Below, piece by piece: positions 15,247 to 22,834 of a stretch of DNA of 37,997 nt. The DNA comes from a virus. Within the stretch, counting starts at the first letter, position 1; each line of letters opens with the position of its first letter. Both the position numbers and the translations under genes were made by a program. The stretch spans positions 1 to 37,997 of the IMG/VR virus record IMGVR_UViG_3300029787_000106, one strand, 5' to 3'. Below the pieces are notes generated by a model. The model saw nothing but the letters and a program-made list of their open reading frames with translations, searched no databases and had not been told where the DNA came from.

Positions 15247-15455
15247 TGTTCAAGCGCAACAGGATGTTGTGGATTGAGGTTGAACCAACGAGCGAAGACG
15301 ATGTCATCGACCTATCGAAGATGTCCGAGCTTGTTGAGTCAGCCTTGAGAGATGAGGGTGTTACGAAAAGTAAACTCACCAAAGTGGTGATCGAAGTTTC
15401 ATATGACAAGGAGACAGGCAATGGTCACGATAGACCTAAGCGGACAAGACGGTAA
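15246..15455 (+). CDS. hypothetical protein (69 aa)
   Basis: A 69-residue protein whose N-terminal 'MFKRNRM' is encoded by GTTCAAGCGCAACAGG, a degenerate form of the palindrome-plus-leader element that sits within the coding start. The start overlaps the previous stop (TGATG). The C-terminal 12 residues overlap the next gene, which has its own AGGAG. Because the first codons look like a leader, this gene could have arisen by reading through a regulatory element. Not recognised. Confidence 0.45.
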   Translation: MFKRNRMLWIEVEPTSEDDVIDLSKMSELVESALRDEGVTKSKLTKVVIEVSYDKETGNGHDRPKRTRR

Positions 15456-15630
15456 CGCATTCGCGTTGATGGGTCACGCCAAAAACTTTGCAAGGCAAAT
15501 GGGATTGGATGGCGATGAGATCGTTTACGAGATGCAGCAGGGCGACTACGAGGATCTGGTCGATGTGTTTAAACGATACTTCGACGGGGTCGTGGAGGTC
15601 ATTGATCACGAGGAGGATGAATGGGAGTAA
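15421..15630 (+). CDS. hypothetical acidic protein (69 aa)
   Basis: A 69-residue, strongly acidic protein ending 'DHEEDEWE'. The start at 15421 is preferred over 15403 because AAGGAGA precedes it at normal spacing. It contains GTTTAAAC at 15567 read as 'VFKRYF'. Small acidic phage proteins sometimes mimic DNA, but this one is short and I see no specific match. Confidence 0.55.
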   Translation: MVTIDLSGQDGNAFALMGHAKNFARQMGLDGDEIVYEMQQGDYEDLVDVFKRYFDGVVEVIDHEEDEWE

Positions 15631-15857
15631 ACGAGAAAGGGCTGCGCGAGATCAGGGATGTGCTGATGCGCTACAGCCAGTACGGGTCAGCCTATGAGGT
15701 GTTCGACAAGCATGACATAGGGCTGCGTAAATTCGCAGAGGAGGCCGAGAGTGAGATGCGAGCAGGGCGTGTGCCATCCATCGCACTCAAGGCGCATGAA
15801 ACGAAGTCGGGCCAAGAGGAACGACATCCATTATTGAAAGACGGGTTTGATAACTAG
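15621..15857 (+). CDS. hypothetical protein (78 aa)
   Basis: A 78-residue protein overlapping the previous gene by 10 bp, with GAGGAGG ahead of its start. 'GLREIRDVLMRYSQYGSAY' (7-25) predicts a helix. Not recognised; it lies in the run of small unknown genes. Confidence 0.5.
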   Translation: MGVNEKGLREIRDVLMRYSQYGSAYEVFDKHDIGLRKFAEEAESEMRAGRVPSIALKAHETKSGQEERHPLLKDGFDN

Positions 15858-15873
15858 CAACAAGGAGATGTGC

Positions 15874-16203
15874 ATGAATATGCAGAAACAAAAGAAGATT
15901 GTCGATGAGACAATGGAGATTTGCAGAGGGTTTATTAGCAAGACAGAGCAGCAAAGCATGGATGTGTTTAAACATGCTGGATCTCATGGCGAACTCGATG
16001 TGATGTTTGCTCGCATGGTGATGATCGTTCACGATCAGTTGATGGAGATAGATCTCTCGGAATCATACAGTTCGGTGACGAACAACATGCTGCTGCAATG
16101 CCTACACGTTATCCGCAGGGCACACGCCAGAGCGCTGGAGGGCTTGATCGAACATGAGCGTATGCTTGCAGCGAAGGAGTCGTTGACCAGTGCGAAGCAT
16201 TAA
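15874..16203 (+). CDS. hypothetical helical protein (109 aa)
   Basis: A 109-residue, probably all-helical protein rich in Met and His. The start at 15874 follows GCAACAAGGAG, the shared leader; an upstream start at 15847 has no support. GTTTAAAC at 15966 is read as 'VFKHA'. No recognised family. Confidence 0.55.
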   Translation: MNMQKQKKIVDETMEICRGFISKTEQQSMDVFKHAGSHGELDVMFARMVMIVHDQLMEIDLSESYSSVTNNMLLQCLHVIRRAHARALEGLIEHERMLAAKESLTSAKH

Positions 16204-16333
16204 CCGGCACGTTGCGGCAAGGGGTGCGGCCATGATCCTAGCGGCCATGGCTTACCTTTGTGTCAGCGAGCAGGACTTCGTAGAACAATGCACAAGCGAT
16301 CCCGTTTGTGCGTCCAAACATATTCGTAAGTAG
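16190..16333 (+). CDS. possible small exported Cys-containing peptide (47 aa)
   Basis: A GTG-started frame of 47 codons overlapping the end of the previous gene, with AAGGAG 10 nt before the GTG. It reads a basic start, a short hydrophobic stretch 'GAAMILAAMAYLCVS' (about 12-26), then 'EQDFVEQCTSDPVC' with two more cysteines. The layout could be a small exported or membrane-associated peptide. It fills what would otherwise be a gap between two genes. It is short, so coding status is uncertain. Confidence 0.4.
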   Translation: MRSINRHVAARGAAMILAAMAYLCVSEQDFVEQCTSDPVCASKHIRK

Positions 16334-16340
16334 GTAAGAC

Positions 16341-16520
16341 ATGAAGATTTCAGAACTAAGAACAATCGCAAGCGACATAGGTGAGAAGAAGATCGTAGGC
16401 ATGATCAAGAAAGAAGTGACCAAGGCTCGCAAGGATGATGGCATGGTAGCTATCTGTGACATGGTAGATGGGCTGCTTGCAGCTATTGATGAGAAGAAAA
16501 AGGAGAGCGCCAGTGAGTAA
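16341..16520 (+). CDS. small hypothetical helical protein (59 aa)
   Basis: A 59-residue Lys-rich helical protein running from ATG at 16341 to TAA at 16518-16520. It fills the space before the next gene and overlaps it by 8 bp. Its 3' end carries the AAGGAG of that next gene. Tight packing on both sides supports it as a real gene. Not recognised. Confidence 0.5.
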   Translation: MKISELRTIASDIGEKKIVGMIKKEVTKARKDDGMVAICDMVDGLLAAIDEKKKESASE

Positions 16521-16905
16521 TGTTTTCAACATGAGCGGTGAGAAGGTTGATATAGCTGAAGATATTGAGGAGCATCGGAGAGTGACGTTACGGTTACAGC
16601 AGCCATCACAGAACCTCTTGAGTGAGGTTCAGAACTTTGCCATGACCGCCAACGCCGAGGAGCAACTGCTTGAGGCGATGAGTCCAGATCGTTTAAACGA
16701 ATGGGTTGAGTCAACGCTCCGACGATTCAACGGCATGGATTGGGGTGTCATCTGTGATGAGGACAAAGAAACAAACCTAGTCAGCGCCAAGCGTGGTGGC
16801 ATGGTGATGGGTCAGTACCCATACAACGACGCAAAGGATCAGGTGTGGCTGATCTTAGATGCAGGGCACGAGACTCTGACTGTGTTGATGCCGGAGGACT
16901 ACTGA
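16513..16905 (+). CDS. hypothetical protein (130 aa)
   Basis: A 130-residue protein starting at GTG 16513, chosen because AAGGAG lies 7-8 nt upstream and because the frame above it is occupied by the 59-aa gene. It contains 'SPDRLNEWVESTL' with GTTTAAAC at 16691. The C-terminal half 'DQVWLILDAGHETLTVLMPE' looks like a beta-rich fold. Its stop overlaps the next ATG. Not recognised. Confidence 0.55.
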   Translation: MSNVFNMSGEKVDIAEDIEEHRRVTLRLQQPSQNLLSEVQNFAMTANAEEQLLEAMSPDRLNEWVESTLRRFNGMDWGVICDEDKETNLVSAKRGGMVMGQYPYNDAKDQVWLILDAGHETLTVLMPEDY

Positions 16906-17321
16906 TGTCTGGCGTACCGTGGATTGCCGCTGCTGTACATCTAAGGCGCAACGGGAGTACGCTCAAGCAGATCGCAGAGGAGATCAGCGTACCCCTTAGC
17001 ACCATGCGGCCATACCTTTTGAGCGCAATGACAGAGGAGGAGTACCTGTCTTTGAATAAGCCAACGCGCAACTCCGAACGGGCTGACCGCATAAGGTTGG
17101 CCATACGGGAGGGCGAGCGCAGCATGGCAAGCATCGCAGAAGACGAAGGCGTTAGCCGTCAGTATGTTTACTCGGTCAAGTGGAAACTTGAAGGCGCAGT
17201 GGATAAAGCAATCAAGGATCTAGGTGACAAGGATTATGTCGATGACAAGGTCGGCATTCTTCAATCCCAAGATGAGCGCAACAAAGCCATCGAGAAGATC
17301 GAAAGAATGCTTGACGTTTAA
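16905..17321 (+). CDS. protein with two helix-turn-helix segments (138 aa)
   Basis: A 138-residue protein with two HTH-like segments: 'STLKQIAEEISVPLSTMRPY' (18-37) and 'RSMASIAEDEGVSRQYVYSV' (about 71-90). It probably binds DNA as a regulator or terminase-like adaptor. The start at 16905 overlaps the previous stop (TGATG). Its own stop TAA lies within GTTTAAAC (17316-17323), so the palindrome ends the gene. A second small HTH gene converges on it from the minus strand with 3 bp between the stops. It is a candidate for the palindrome-binding factor, with no direct evidence. Confidence 0.65.
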   Translation: MSGVPWIAAAVHLRRNGSTLKQIAEEISVPLSTMRPYLLSAMTEEEYLSLNKPTRNSERADRIRLAIREGERSMASIAEDEGVSRQYVYSVKWKLEGAVDKAIKDLGDKDYVDDKVGILQSQDERNKAIEKIERMLDV

Positions 17322-17324
17322 ACG

Positions 17325-17552
17325 CTACTCCAATTGCCGCAGGTGTCTACGCACCACATTGTAGACACTTGACGGCGCAATCTTTACTGCTCGCGCAATC
17401 TCTGCCTGAGTCACGCCCTCCCGATAAAGCCTTGAAACCCTCTCGACTTCCTCCTCCGTCAAAGGCTGGCGCTTTTCGTAAACCTTTGGTTTTTCAAACC
17501 GCTCATGCACATCATCTTGTGCGCGTATTGCTCTCAAAAACTTTGCGCTCAT
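17325..17552 (-). CDS. small helix-turn-helix protein (75 aa)
   Basis: A 75-residue protein. Residues about 31-66, 'TEEEVERVSRLYREGVTQAE' onward through 'IARAVKIAPSSVYNVVRR', form a clear HTH of the resolvase/sigma-like type. The N-terminus is basic. It overlaps the end of the primase-helicase gene (ATGA), so it is the last gene of that leftward operon. It is probably a DNA-binding regulator of replication or of the neighbouring early operon. Confidence 0.7.
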   Translation of the reverse strand: MSAKFLRAIRAQDDVHERFEKPKVYEKRQPLTEEEVERVSRLYREGVTQAEIARAVKIAPSSVYNVVRRHLRQLE

Positions 17553-19279
17553 CCCGACAACCCCACCGTTGGTGTTCGATAACTACCGTCAACGTAGTTG
17601 TATTTGAGATCAACTGTCCCCACCCTACCGCTCTGCTTGAATCTTATCTTCTTCACATGCACTCGGATGTCATCCGATCCCTCCGTGAAATCCCTTTCCA
17701 CAATCAGAATATTGTCTGCCTTGTTATAAAAGTTTGCTGATCCCGCTATGTCGTATGGCTCTGGGACAGGGAACGTCCCGTCCTGATTCCTTCTCAGCTT
17801 CGCTGGATGGGCAACTAGAAATATCGCGCACTCGTTTGCTGCTGCCCAACGCTTGAGTGAGGCTAGCATCTGCGACACATACTCGGTTTCCGTCCACCCG
17901 CTGGGGCGACGGTGTTCAAACTCGTTATACGGATCAAGGATCAGGCCGCGCACGTTTGGGTATCGCTGCACACACGCGGTTGCATTCTCCAGACACCACT
18001 CCACAGTCGGCGCTTCGTCTTCGGATCTGATCCAGTAGTAATGCTTGCCGATAAAACTAACCGCCTCCGACCACTCGTTGTGGTTCATCTTCTCCCCGCT
18101 ACGCACATCCCACGCTGGCTTGCCGACATACTTAGCCGCCAACTTATTAATGTGTTCGTCAACTGGGTTCTCAAAGGAACAAACCGCGAACCTCCAATCC
18201 TCCATTGCCGCAAGGTTTAAACAGATTTGATCTAGGAATTCTGACTTACCAACTCCCGGCGCTCCACTAATAATGTTTAGCTCGCCAGCCCTCACCCTAT
18301 AGTTGAGATCCAGCGCATTGATACCTGTGCTGACACCAGTTTTCACATCACCATTCAGTAATGCGAAAGCATCATTCACATATGAGCGTGTCTCATGCAA
18401 AGCTTTTAACGGCCATGGTTCTGCGCCATCCACAAACTCCTTGAACTTCTCCGCGCCGTAGCCGACGAGCATATCGTTAGGATCTTTGCAGCCCTCTGGC
18501 CAATCAACCCGCCAACATCTATGCCTACCCAACCTACGCGCAAGCTCATTGCGCATTGCGATACCAACGGAATCCCCATCCGTGAGCAAAACAATCCTCT
18601 TGAACTGCTTCAACTCCTCTTCCAGATCCTCCACCCACAACAGCTTCTTGTCGCTCGCACCATCAGGTACGCTGATGACGTTGCTGTACCCCGCCTCCAT
18701 GCATGTTAATGCATCCACCTCACCTTCGGTGATAATCAATTGTTCGTTGCTTGGCTCAATCAGGTTCCATAAATAGGGGAGCCTAGCTCCATTCTTGATC
18801 TGGCTGAACTCCTTTTGATTGCTTCGGAACTTGACGTTGATGATCTTGCCGCCGCAATCCCTATGCACAAACGCAATAGCTCGCTTGCTCTCTCCGTTCA
18901 TGTACGCGCTACCTGTCTCTACTCCAGCCATCTCGACAACCTTGCGAGAGATACCTCGGTCACTGAACCATTTGATCACACCCTCGCTTGGCTTTTCCAA
19001 ATCAGGTATGACCGGCGGCTCCTTTGGCTTGACCACTTCAGGCCGCTTGCTCCGTTTAAACGGGCTACTATTCATGCTGTTTCTCCAAACATTTCCTGTC
19101 CAATCGCAGTGATGGCAACGCCATTGCGCCCCTTCACCGTCAATAGAAATTGACAGACAATGCTCATGTTTATTTTTTGTACGGGTGCTACTGCACTTGG
19201 GGCAAAGTATTTTTGATTGCCCCTCAGACAGCGCATTGATGGCGAAGCCTTCGCTTGCCAGAGAATCCCAGAAGTCCAC
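17549..19279 (-). CDS. DNA primase-helicase (T7 gp4/Twinkle type)
   Basis: A 576-residue fusion. N-terminal zinc finger: Cys26, Cys29, Cys55, Cys58. TOPRIM primase core: 'ITEGEVDA' (183-190, Glu185) and 'LLTDGDSVG' (231-239, Asp234 and Asp236). DnaB-type helicase: Walker A 'GAPGVGKS' (339-346), with 'LILDPYNEFEHR' later as the Walker B region. It would unwind the fork and prime lagging strands. There is no DNA polymerase in the window, so replication may use the host enzyme or a gene beyond the window. GTTTAAAC sites fall at 18215 and 19054. Confidence 0.92.
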   Translation of the reverse strand: MDFWDSLASEGFAINALSEGQSKILCPKCSSTRTKNKHEHCLSISIDGEGAQWRCHHCDWTGNVWRNSMNSSPFKRSKRPEVVKPKEPPVIPDLEKPSEGVIKWFSDRGISRKVVEMAGVETGSAYMNGESKRAIAFVHRDCGGKIINVKFRSNQKEFSQIKNGARLPYLWNLIEPSNEQLIITEGEVDALTCMEAGYSNVISVPDGASDKKLLWVEDLEEELKQFKRIVLLTDGDSVGIAMRNELARRLGRHRCWRVDWPEGCKDPNDMLVGYGAEKFKEFVDGAEPWPLKALHETRSYVNDAFALLNGDVKTGVSTGINALDLNYRVRAGELNIISGAPGVGKSEFLDQICLNLAAMEDWRFAVCSFENPVDEHINKLAAKYVGKPAWDVRSGEKMNHNEWSEAVSFIGKHYYWIRSEDEAPTVEWCLENATACVQRYPNVRGLILDPYNEFEHRRPSGWTETEYVSQMLASLKRWAAANECAIFLVAHPAKLRRNQDGTFPVPEPYDIAGSANFYNKADNILIVERDFTEGSDDIRVHVKKIRFKQSGRVGTVDLKYNYVDGSYRTPTVGLSG

Positions 19280-19281
19280 GG

Positions 19282-19575
19282 CTAGGGAGCCGTCTTGAAT
19301 CTAACGCGACCATCGGGAGTTATCTTTCTCCCGACAGGGTCAGTCCTGTTCTCCAGTGCAGCCTTGGCATCTTGCTTGGCAAGGTAGGCTGATGTGCTTA
19401 GGAACCAGCGTTGCTGGGTCTTGATCTCTGCGTCGTATGTGAGCCAATCGTCACGCGATTGCAGAACTGCATCTAGGTTTGGAATGTTTTTGTAGCTGCT
19501 TACCCACCGATCATAGTCGGCTGGTTTCAGCTTGATAGTATTGCCGTTGAATTTATATTCCGTCGAACTCGCCAT
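19282..19575 (-). CDS. replication-associated protein, DnaT-like C-terminal domain (97 aa)
   Basis: A 97-residue protein. 'YKFNGNTIKLKPADYDRWVS' (7-26), 'NLDAVLQSRDDWL' (about 33-45) and 'RWFLSTSAYLAKQDAKA' (56-72) match the small helical domain found at the C-terminus of many phage replication initiators and helicase loaders. Standing alone just upstream of the primase-helicase gene, it could be a helicase loader or a fragment of one. The leader GCAACAAAGGAG precedes it (rc of 19593-19597 onward), inside the upstream gene. Confidence 0.6.
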   Translation of the reverse strand: MASSTEYKFNGNTIKLKPADYDRWVSSYKNIPNLDAVLQSRDDWLTYDAEIKTQQRWFLSTSAYLAKQDAKAALENRTDPVGRKITPDGRVRFKTAP

Positions 19576-20017
19576 TTCTAATTTGCTCCTTTGTTGCGAT
19601 TTGGAACTGTCTCATTTCGTAATGATTCACAGGCTCCATGTCCTGCTTATCTCCCCTGTCTTTCCTGCCGCCCCATTGGATTGAATCCGGTTTGGCATCG
19701 ACCATACTCAAGTAGCCAACGGTTCCGCATGACCACTCCACAATTAAAAATACATCTAATCCGGTTGCACTTGCAAGAGCTTTCGCGCTTGCCACCTTGT
19801 GGCTGCTGATCATATACGTTGGGAAGGTACCGAAAGGATGTGTTCTTGTTTTGATTTCACCGAACCCCTCAACCTCTCCTGCATCGTTAATAAACGAGTA
19901 GTCGATGGTGTACATTTTTGGGTTTGGCTTTGCTTGAATGTCCCACATCACAGCAATTTTACCTGCCAACGTGCTTTCGCGCTCGCGGTCTTTGCTTGTT
20001 TCGTACACTGGCCTCAT
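19553..20017 (-). CDS. putative PD-(D/E)XK-type nuclease or conserved phage protein (154 aa)
   Basis: A 154-residue protein. 'MYTIDYSFINDAGEVEGFGE' (about 35-54) followed by 'IKTR' gives an Asp...Glu-x-Lys arrangement, and 'GLDVFLIVEW' follows as a core strand. This is the pattern of PD-(D/E)XK endonucleases such as VRR-NUC or Holliday-junction types, so a nuclease is plausible but unproven. It is the first gene of the leftward replication operon, preceded by CGCAACAGAGG and the 219-bp gap. Confidence 0.5.
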   Translation of the reverse strand: MRPVYETSKDRERESTLAGKIAVMWDIQAKPNPKMYTIDYSFINDAGEVEGFGEIKTRTHPFGTFPTYMISSHKVASAKALASATGLDVFLIVEWSCGTVGYLSMVDAKPDSIQWGGRKDRGDKQDMEPVNHYEMRQFQIATKEQIRNGEFDGI

Positions 20018-20236
20018 AAGAGTTACCTCTGTTGCGATAGTTAGATCGGATGGAGAGAGAAGGACGCTCCCCCCAAACCCCCCTCATCAAAGGAGATTGG
20101 AGAGAGAAAGTCAGATCGGACGGAGCCGAGCATGGACATTACCGCGAATTTATATAGCGCCCTTGCGGTCTTACCCCCTTGCGCATTCCTTGCTTTCTTA
20201 AAAAAGCACAGTCACAATCCCCTTGTCAACTTCTCA
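20018..20236. other. non-coding gap upstream of the replication operon; candidate origin
   Basis: This 219-bp region has no convincing gene. It holds AGATCGGA twice (20043-20050, 20113-20120) and TGGAGAGAGAA twice (20051-20061, 20098-20108) in swapped order, plus a mirror-like C6-A3-C6 tract (20069-20083). It also has an AT-rich patch around 20145-20157 and the inverted repeat TGTCAAC/GTTGACA reaching into the end of rusA (20223-20229/20248-20254). Repeats, strand-biased purine tracts and an AT-rich element next to the primase operon fit a replication origin or an iterated operator. Confidence 0.4.
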
Positions 20237-20674
20237 TCACAACTTGTTGACATCCTTTGTTGCGAAGGAAGGCTCATCGTCACGCCCCGTCTGTGGCGAT
20301 GGGCCATTTTCGTTGTGATCAATCTCCGTGATAGTTACTTCTGCTCTGGGATTTTCTTTGTCCAGAAATCTACGGCTGCTGATTTGTTTAAACTGTCTGT
20401 CGTTTTCGTACAGCAAGCCCTGCATCGCATCGAGCAGAATGCTGGGATCAAGATCCTGTCTGCGTGTTGGGTAGTAGATGTCTGCGTGGAATGACAGGTC
20501 GCCTTCCAGCATGTTGTCCATCTTCCCAATCTGCGCTTTCACATCCTTCTCAAACTGAATAGCGGCCTTAGATTTTATGAACCGAGGCTTACCCCCAAAG
20601 GTGACAAGACGCCGACTGTTAGACTTGCTTTGCGCAACTCCAAAAATTATTTTGTTGACAGATCGTTTTTCCAT
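20237..20674 (-). CDS. rusA: RusA-like Holliday junction resolvase
   Basis: A 145-residue protein of the RusA family, which cuts Holliday junctions and branched DNA. Acidic residues Asp74 and Asp76 in 'RRQDLD', Asp82, and Asp92 in 'YENDRQFKQI' match the family spacing. The usual Asn and Lys after the first pair (DLDN..K) are replaced (DLDPS), as in some phage members. The start at 20674 (MEKRSVNK) is preferred; a longer frame to 20719 would overlap the opposite gene. GTTTAAAC at 20386 reads 'QFKQI'. It lies beside Sak3- and Cas4-like recombination genes. Confidence 0.78.
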   Translation of the reverse strand: MEKRSVNKIIFGVAQSKSNSRRLVTFGGKPRFIKSKAAIQFEKDVKAQIGKMDNMLEGDLSFHADIYYPTRRQDLDPSILLDAMQGLLYENDRQFKQISSRRFLDKENPRAEVTITEIDHNENGPSPQTGRDDEPSFATKDVNKL

Positions 20675-20684
20675 GTGTTCCAAT
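20655..20684 (+). promoter_or_regulatory. possible promoter for the recombination operon
   Basis: TTGACA at 20655-20660 with an 18-nt spacer to TCCAAT (20679-20684), 4 of 6 matches to TATAAT. The leader ATCGCAACAATGG and the ATG of the nuclease gene follow. The -35 lies inside the first codons of rusA on the other strand, so the divergent genes share the region. Confidence 0.45.
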
Positions 20685-20717
20685 CGTACCCCATACCTAT
20701 CGCAACAATGGTAACAC

Positions 20718-21590
20718 ATGAACTACACCAATAAGTTAGGGCTTCCTGCCCCACTAGCCGCAGCGCTGACACGCGACAGCTACACCAAGGGTGATGCGTC
20801 GTTTAGTGCGACGGGGTTGCTGCGCCCACCTCGCATGGCAGCTTTGTTCGATGACCCGAACAACATCATGTTCAGAGATGTGAGCAGTAATCTTTGGACG
20901 CTGTTTGGAACAGCAGTCCACAACATTCTCGAAGACTCAAAGCATCCCGACTTCATAACGGAGGAGCGCCTGTACTGCTCTGTGAGCGGCGTAAAGCTAT
21001 CAGGTGCCATAGACGTACAGCATGTACAACCGGACGGCACACGAGTCTTACAGGACTACAAGACTCGCAAAGCATATGGCGTTATGAACAACGACAGCGA
21101 CGAGAAGCAACTCAACATCTACGCATACATAGCGCACAGGAACGGTATCGAAGTAAGCGGGTTGCAGATCATTAACTTCATCAAGGATTGGAGCAAGCAC
21201 GACGCTGCTCGCAAACCGGAATACCCACAGCACGACATTTGGATTCAAGACATTCCTCTTTGGCCTATCGAAAAGACGGAGAAGTTTGTTGTTGAGCGGA
21301 TCGCTGCACACCAAGAGGCTCTGTCTGGCAAGTTACCTGACTGCACAGACGAAGAGCGGTGGCTCCGAGAGGAGAAGTTTGCAGTGATGAAGGAGAAGCG
21401 GGTACGCGCAGTGCGTGTGTTCGATTCAATGCAAGAAGCTGAGACATTCATCTCGGCACAAAAGGATGCAGACAAACACAGGATTGATCACCGTCGAGGA
21501 CAACCTCTACGATGCGAGCAGTTCTGTGATGTGTCGCTGTACTGCGACCAGTATGCTGCGTTTAAACAACAAGGAGAAAGTGATGAGTGA
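20718..21590 (+). CDS. Cas4/RecB-like PD-(D/E)XK exonuclease
   Basis: A 290-residue nuclease of the RecB/Cas4 type. His68 in 'FGTAVHNILE', Asp99 in 'SGAIDV', Asp113 and Lys115 in 'LQDYKT', then 'QLNIYAYI' form the standard PD-(D/E)XK series. Cys266, Cys270 and Cys276 near the C-terminus could bind an iron-sulphur cluster with one upstream Cys. It probably resects DNA ends for the annealing protein encoded next, with which it overlaps by 8 bp. GTTTAAAC at 21560 reads 'AFKQQ'. The start is supported by the CGCAACAATGG leader, though the Shine-Dalgarno itself is weak. Confidence 0.8.
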   Translation: MNYTNKLGLPAPLAAALTRDSYTKGDASFSATGLLRPPRMAALFDDPNNIMFRDVSSNLWTLFGTAVHNILEDSKHPDFITEERLYCSVSGVKLSGAIDVQHVQPDGTRVLQDYKTRKAYGVMNNDSDEKQLNIYAYIAHRNGIEVSGLQIINFIKDWSKHDAARKPEYPQHDIWIQDIPLWPIEKTEKFVVERIAAHQEALSGKLPDCTDEERWLREEKFAVMKEKRVRAVRVFDSMQEAETFISAQKDADKHRIDHRRGQPLRCEQFCDVSLYCDQYAAFKQQGESDE

Positions 21591-22275
21591 TGTTACCTAC
21601 GGTGACATTTGGGAGAAGTTGTATCCAATCAACTGTACTGAGTTTGCCAAGAGCAAAAACAACTTGACGTATCTCGCTTGGAACTCTGCATGGAGGCTCT
21701 TGATGATGGAGTATCCAGATGCGCACTATGAGTTTCAGCCAATGGAGGATCATCCAGACGGATCACAGACGGTGCATTGTATTGTGGTTATCGGAGGTTT
21801 GACACGGCGCATGTGGCTACCTGTGATGGACTACAAGAACAAGGCGATTGCAAACCCTAATGCGCGTGATGTCAGCGACACCAAGATGCGCTGCTTGGTC
21901 AAGTGCATTGCCATGTTTGGCTTGGGGTTCCACATCTTCCAAGGACAGGTTCAGCCAGAGGACACTTGGAACGATGACTCCGATCAGCCAGCAGAAGAGC
22001 CGGTTAAGGAGCCAGAGGCAAAGAAGAAGACCAAGGCAAAGCCAAAGGCAGAAGAATCTAAGGATATGTTTGTTGAAGATACTAATGTTTTGAAGGATGA
22101 GCTTGCTCACGCAGCAACCATTGATCAGGCAAAAGAAGTTATCAACAAGTATTTCCCATCAATCAAACAGGGCTATGCGGATCACGAAGGATTCCAAGGC
22201 TTGCTTGACCACATCCAAGAGCGCTTGGATCAAATCAAAAACCCAATACCACAAACAGAAGGAGAACCATTCTAA
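21583..22275 (+). CDS. Sak3-like single-strand annealing protein (DUF1071)
   Basis: A 230-residue protein. 'NNLTYLAWNSAWRLLMMEYP' (26-45), 'RRMWLPVMDYKNKAIANPNA' (75-94) and 'MRCLVKCIAMFGLG' (102-115) are the signature segments of DUF1071/Sak3 annealing proteins. A Lys/Ala/Glu-rich linker (about 130-160) leads to a helical C-terminal domain. It would anneal complementary strands exposed by the neighbouring nuclease, giving a Red-like pair. Starting at 21583 with AAGGAG upstream, it overlaps the nuclease stop. Confidence 0.82.
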   Translation: MSDVTYGDIWEKLYPINCTEFAKSKNNLTYLAWNSAWRLLMMEYPDAHYEFQPMEDHPDGSQTVHCIVVIGGLTRRMWLPVMDYKNKAIANPNARDVSDTKMRCLVKCIAMFGLGFHIFQGQVQPEDTWNDDSDQPAEEPVKEPEAKKKTKAKPKAEESKDMFVEDTNVLKDELAHAATIDQAKEVINKYFPSIKQGYADHEGFQGLLDHIQERLDQIKNPIPQTEGEPF

Positions 22276-22541
22276 TGGCATACGAGAGAAAAGACCTGCA
22301 AGGAGCAGCGTTTAAGAACGACAAGAAGGAACTGGATTGGCACGCCGATTTCAGAGGCGACATTCTTGTTGACGGAGTGGATTACTACTTGGATATAACC
22401 AAGAAGGTAGCAGCGTCTGGATCGAACTACCTTCGCGTAGCGCTCAAGCCCAAGACGCAAGACGCACGAGCCTCTACCGAGGCGGCGGTGTCCCCGTTTA
22501 AGAAAGCGGAGCCAGCGCCAGACGATGACTTTGACTTTTAG
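22275..22541 (+). CDS. small protein with an SSB-like acidic tail (88 aa)
   Basis: An 88-residue protein. 'GAAFKNDKKELDWHADFRGD' (10-29) and 'YLDITKKVAASG' resemble small phage and plasmid proteins of the type 'alFkNdkk....pdy.G.i.v.G..y', fold unknown to me but probably OB-like. The last residues 'PAPDDDFDF' copy the acidic hydrophobic tip with which bacterial SSB recruits partner proteins. It overlaps the annealing gene by one base. It may act as the phage SSB or as an SSB mimic. Confidence 0.6.
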   Translation: MAYERKDLQGAAFKNDKKELDWHADFRGDILVDGVDYYLDITKKVAASGSNYLRVALKPKTQDARASTEAAVSPFKKAEPAPDDDFDF

Positions 22542-22549
22542 GAGGCCGT

Positions 22550-22834
22550 ATGAGCAAGACAAAAGGATATGTAATGGGCCTTGAAGACAAGTTGTCGCAG
22601 TCTGAGCTAGACATCAGGGCAGCTAGGCGCAAGCTTAGAGGATTAGGTGTTGAGGTTATGAAGACCCACATGCCTGACCCGCCTATAGACGAGGACATGC
22701 TTACCAATTTAGATGAGCGCATCAACGACGCTAAGTTGATACTAGACGGACTGAACTCTCTGGTAACAACGGCAGAAGAAATGGTGAAGGAATTTGCAGA
22801 AGAAAACGTGGTCGAAAAAACTACGAAGCCGTAG
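22550..22834 (+). CDS. hypothetical helical protein (94 aa)
   Basis: A 94-residue, largely helical, charged protein, 8 bp after the SSB-like gene, with AGGAGG before the ATG. Not recognised. The C-terminus overlaps the HNH-like gene by 41 bp. Confidence 0.55.
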   Translation: MSKTKGYVMGLEDKLSQSELDIRAARRKLRGLGVEVMKTHMPDPPIDEDMLTNLDERINDAKLILDGLNSLVTTAEEMVKEFAEENVVEKTTKP

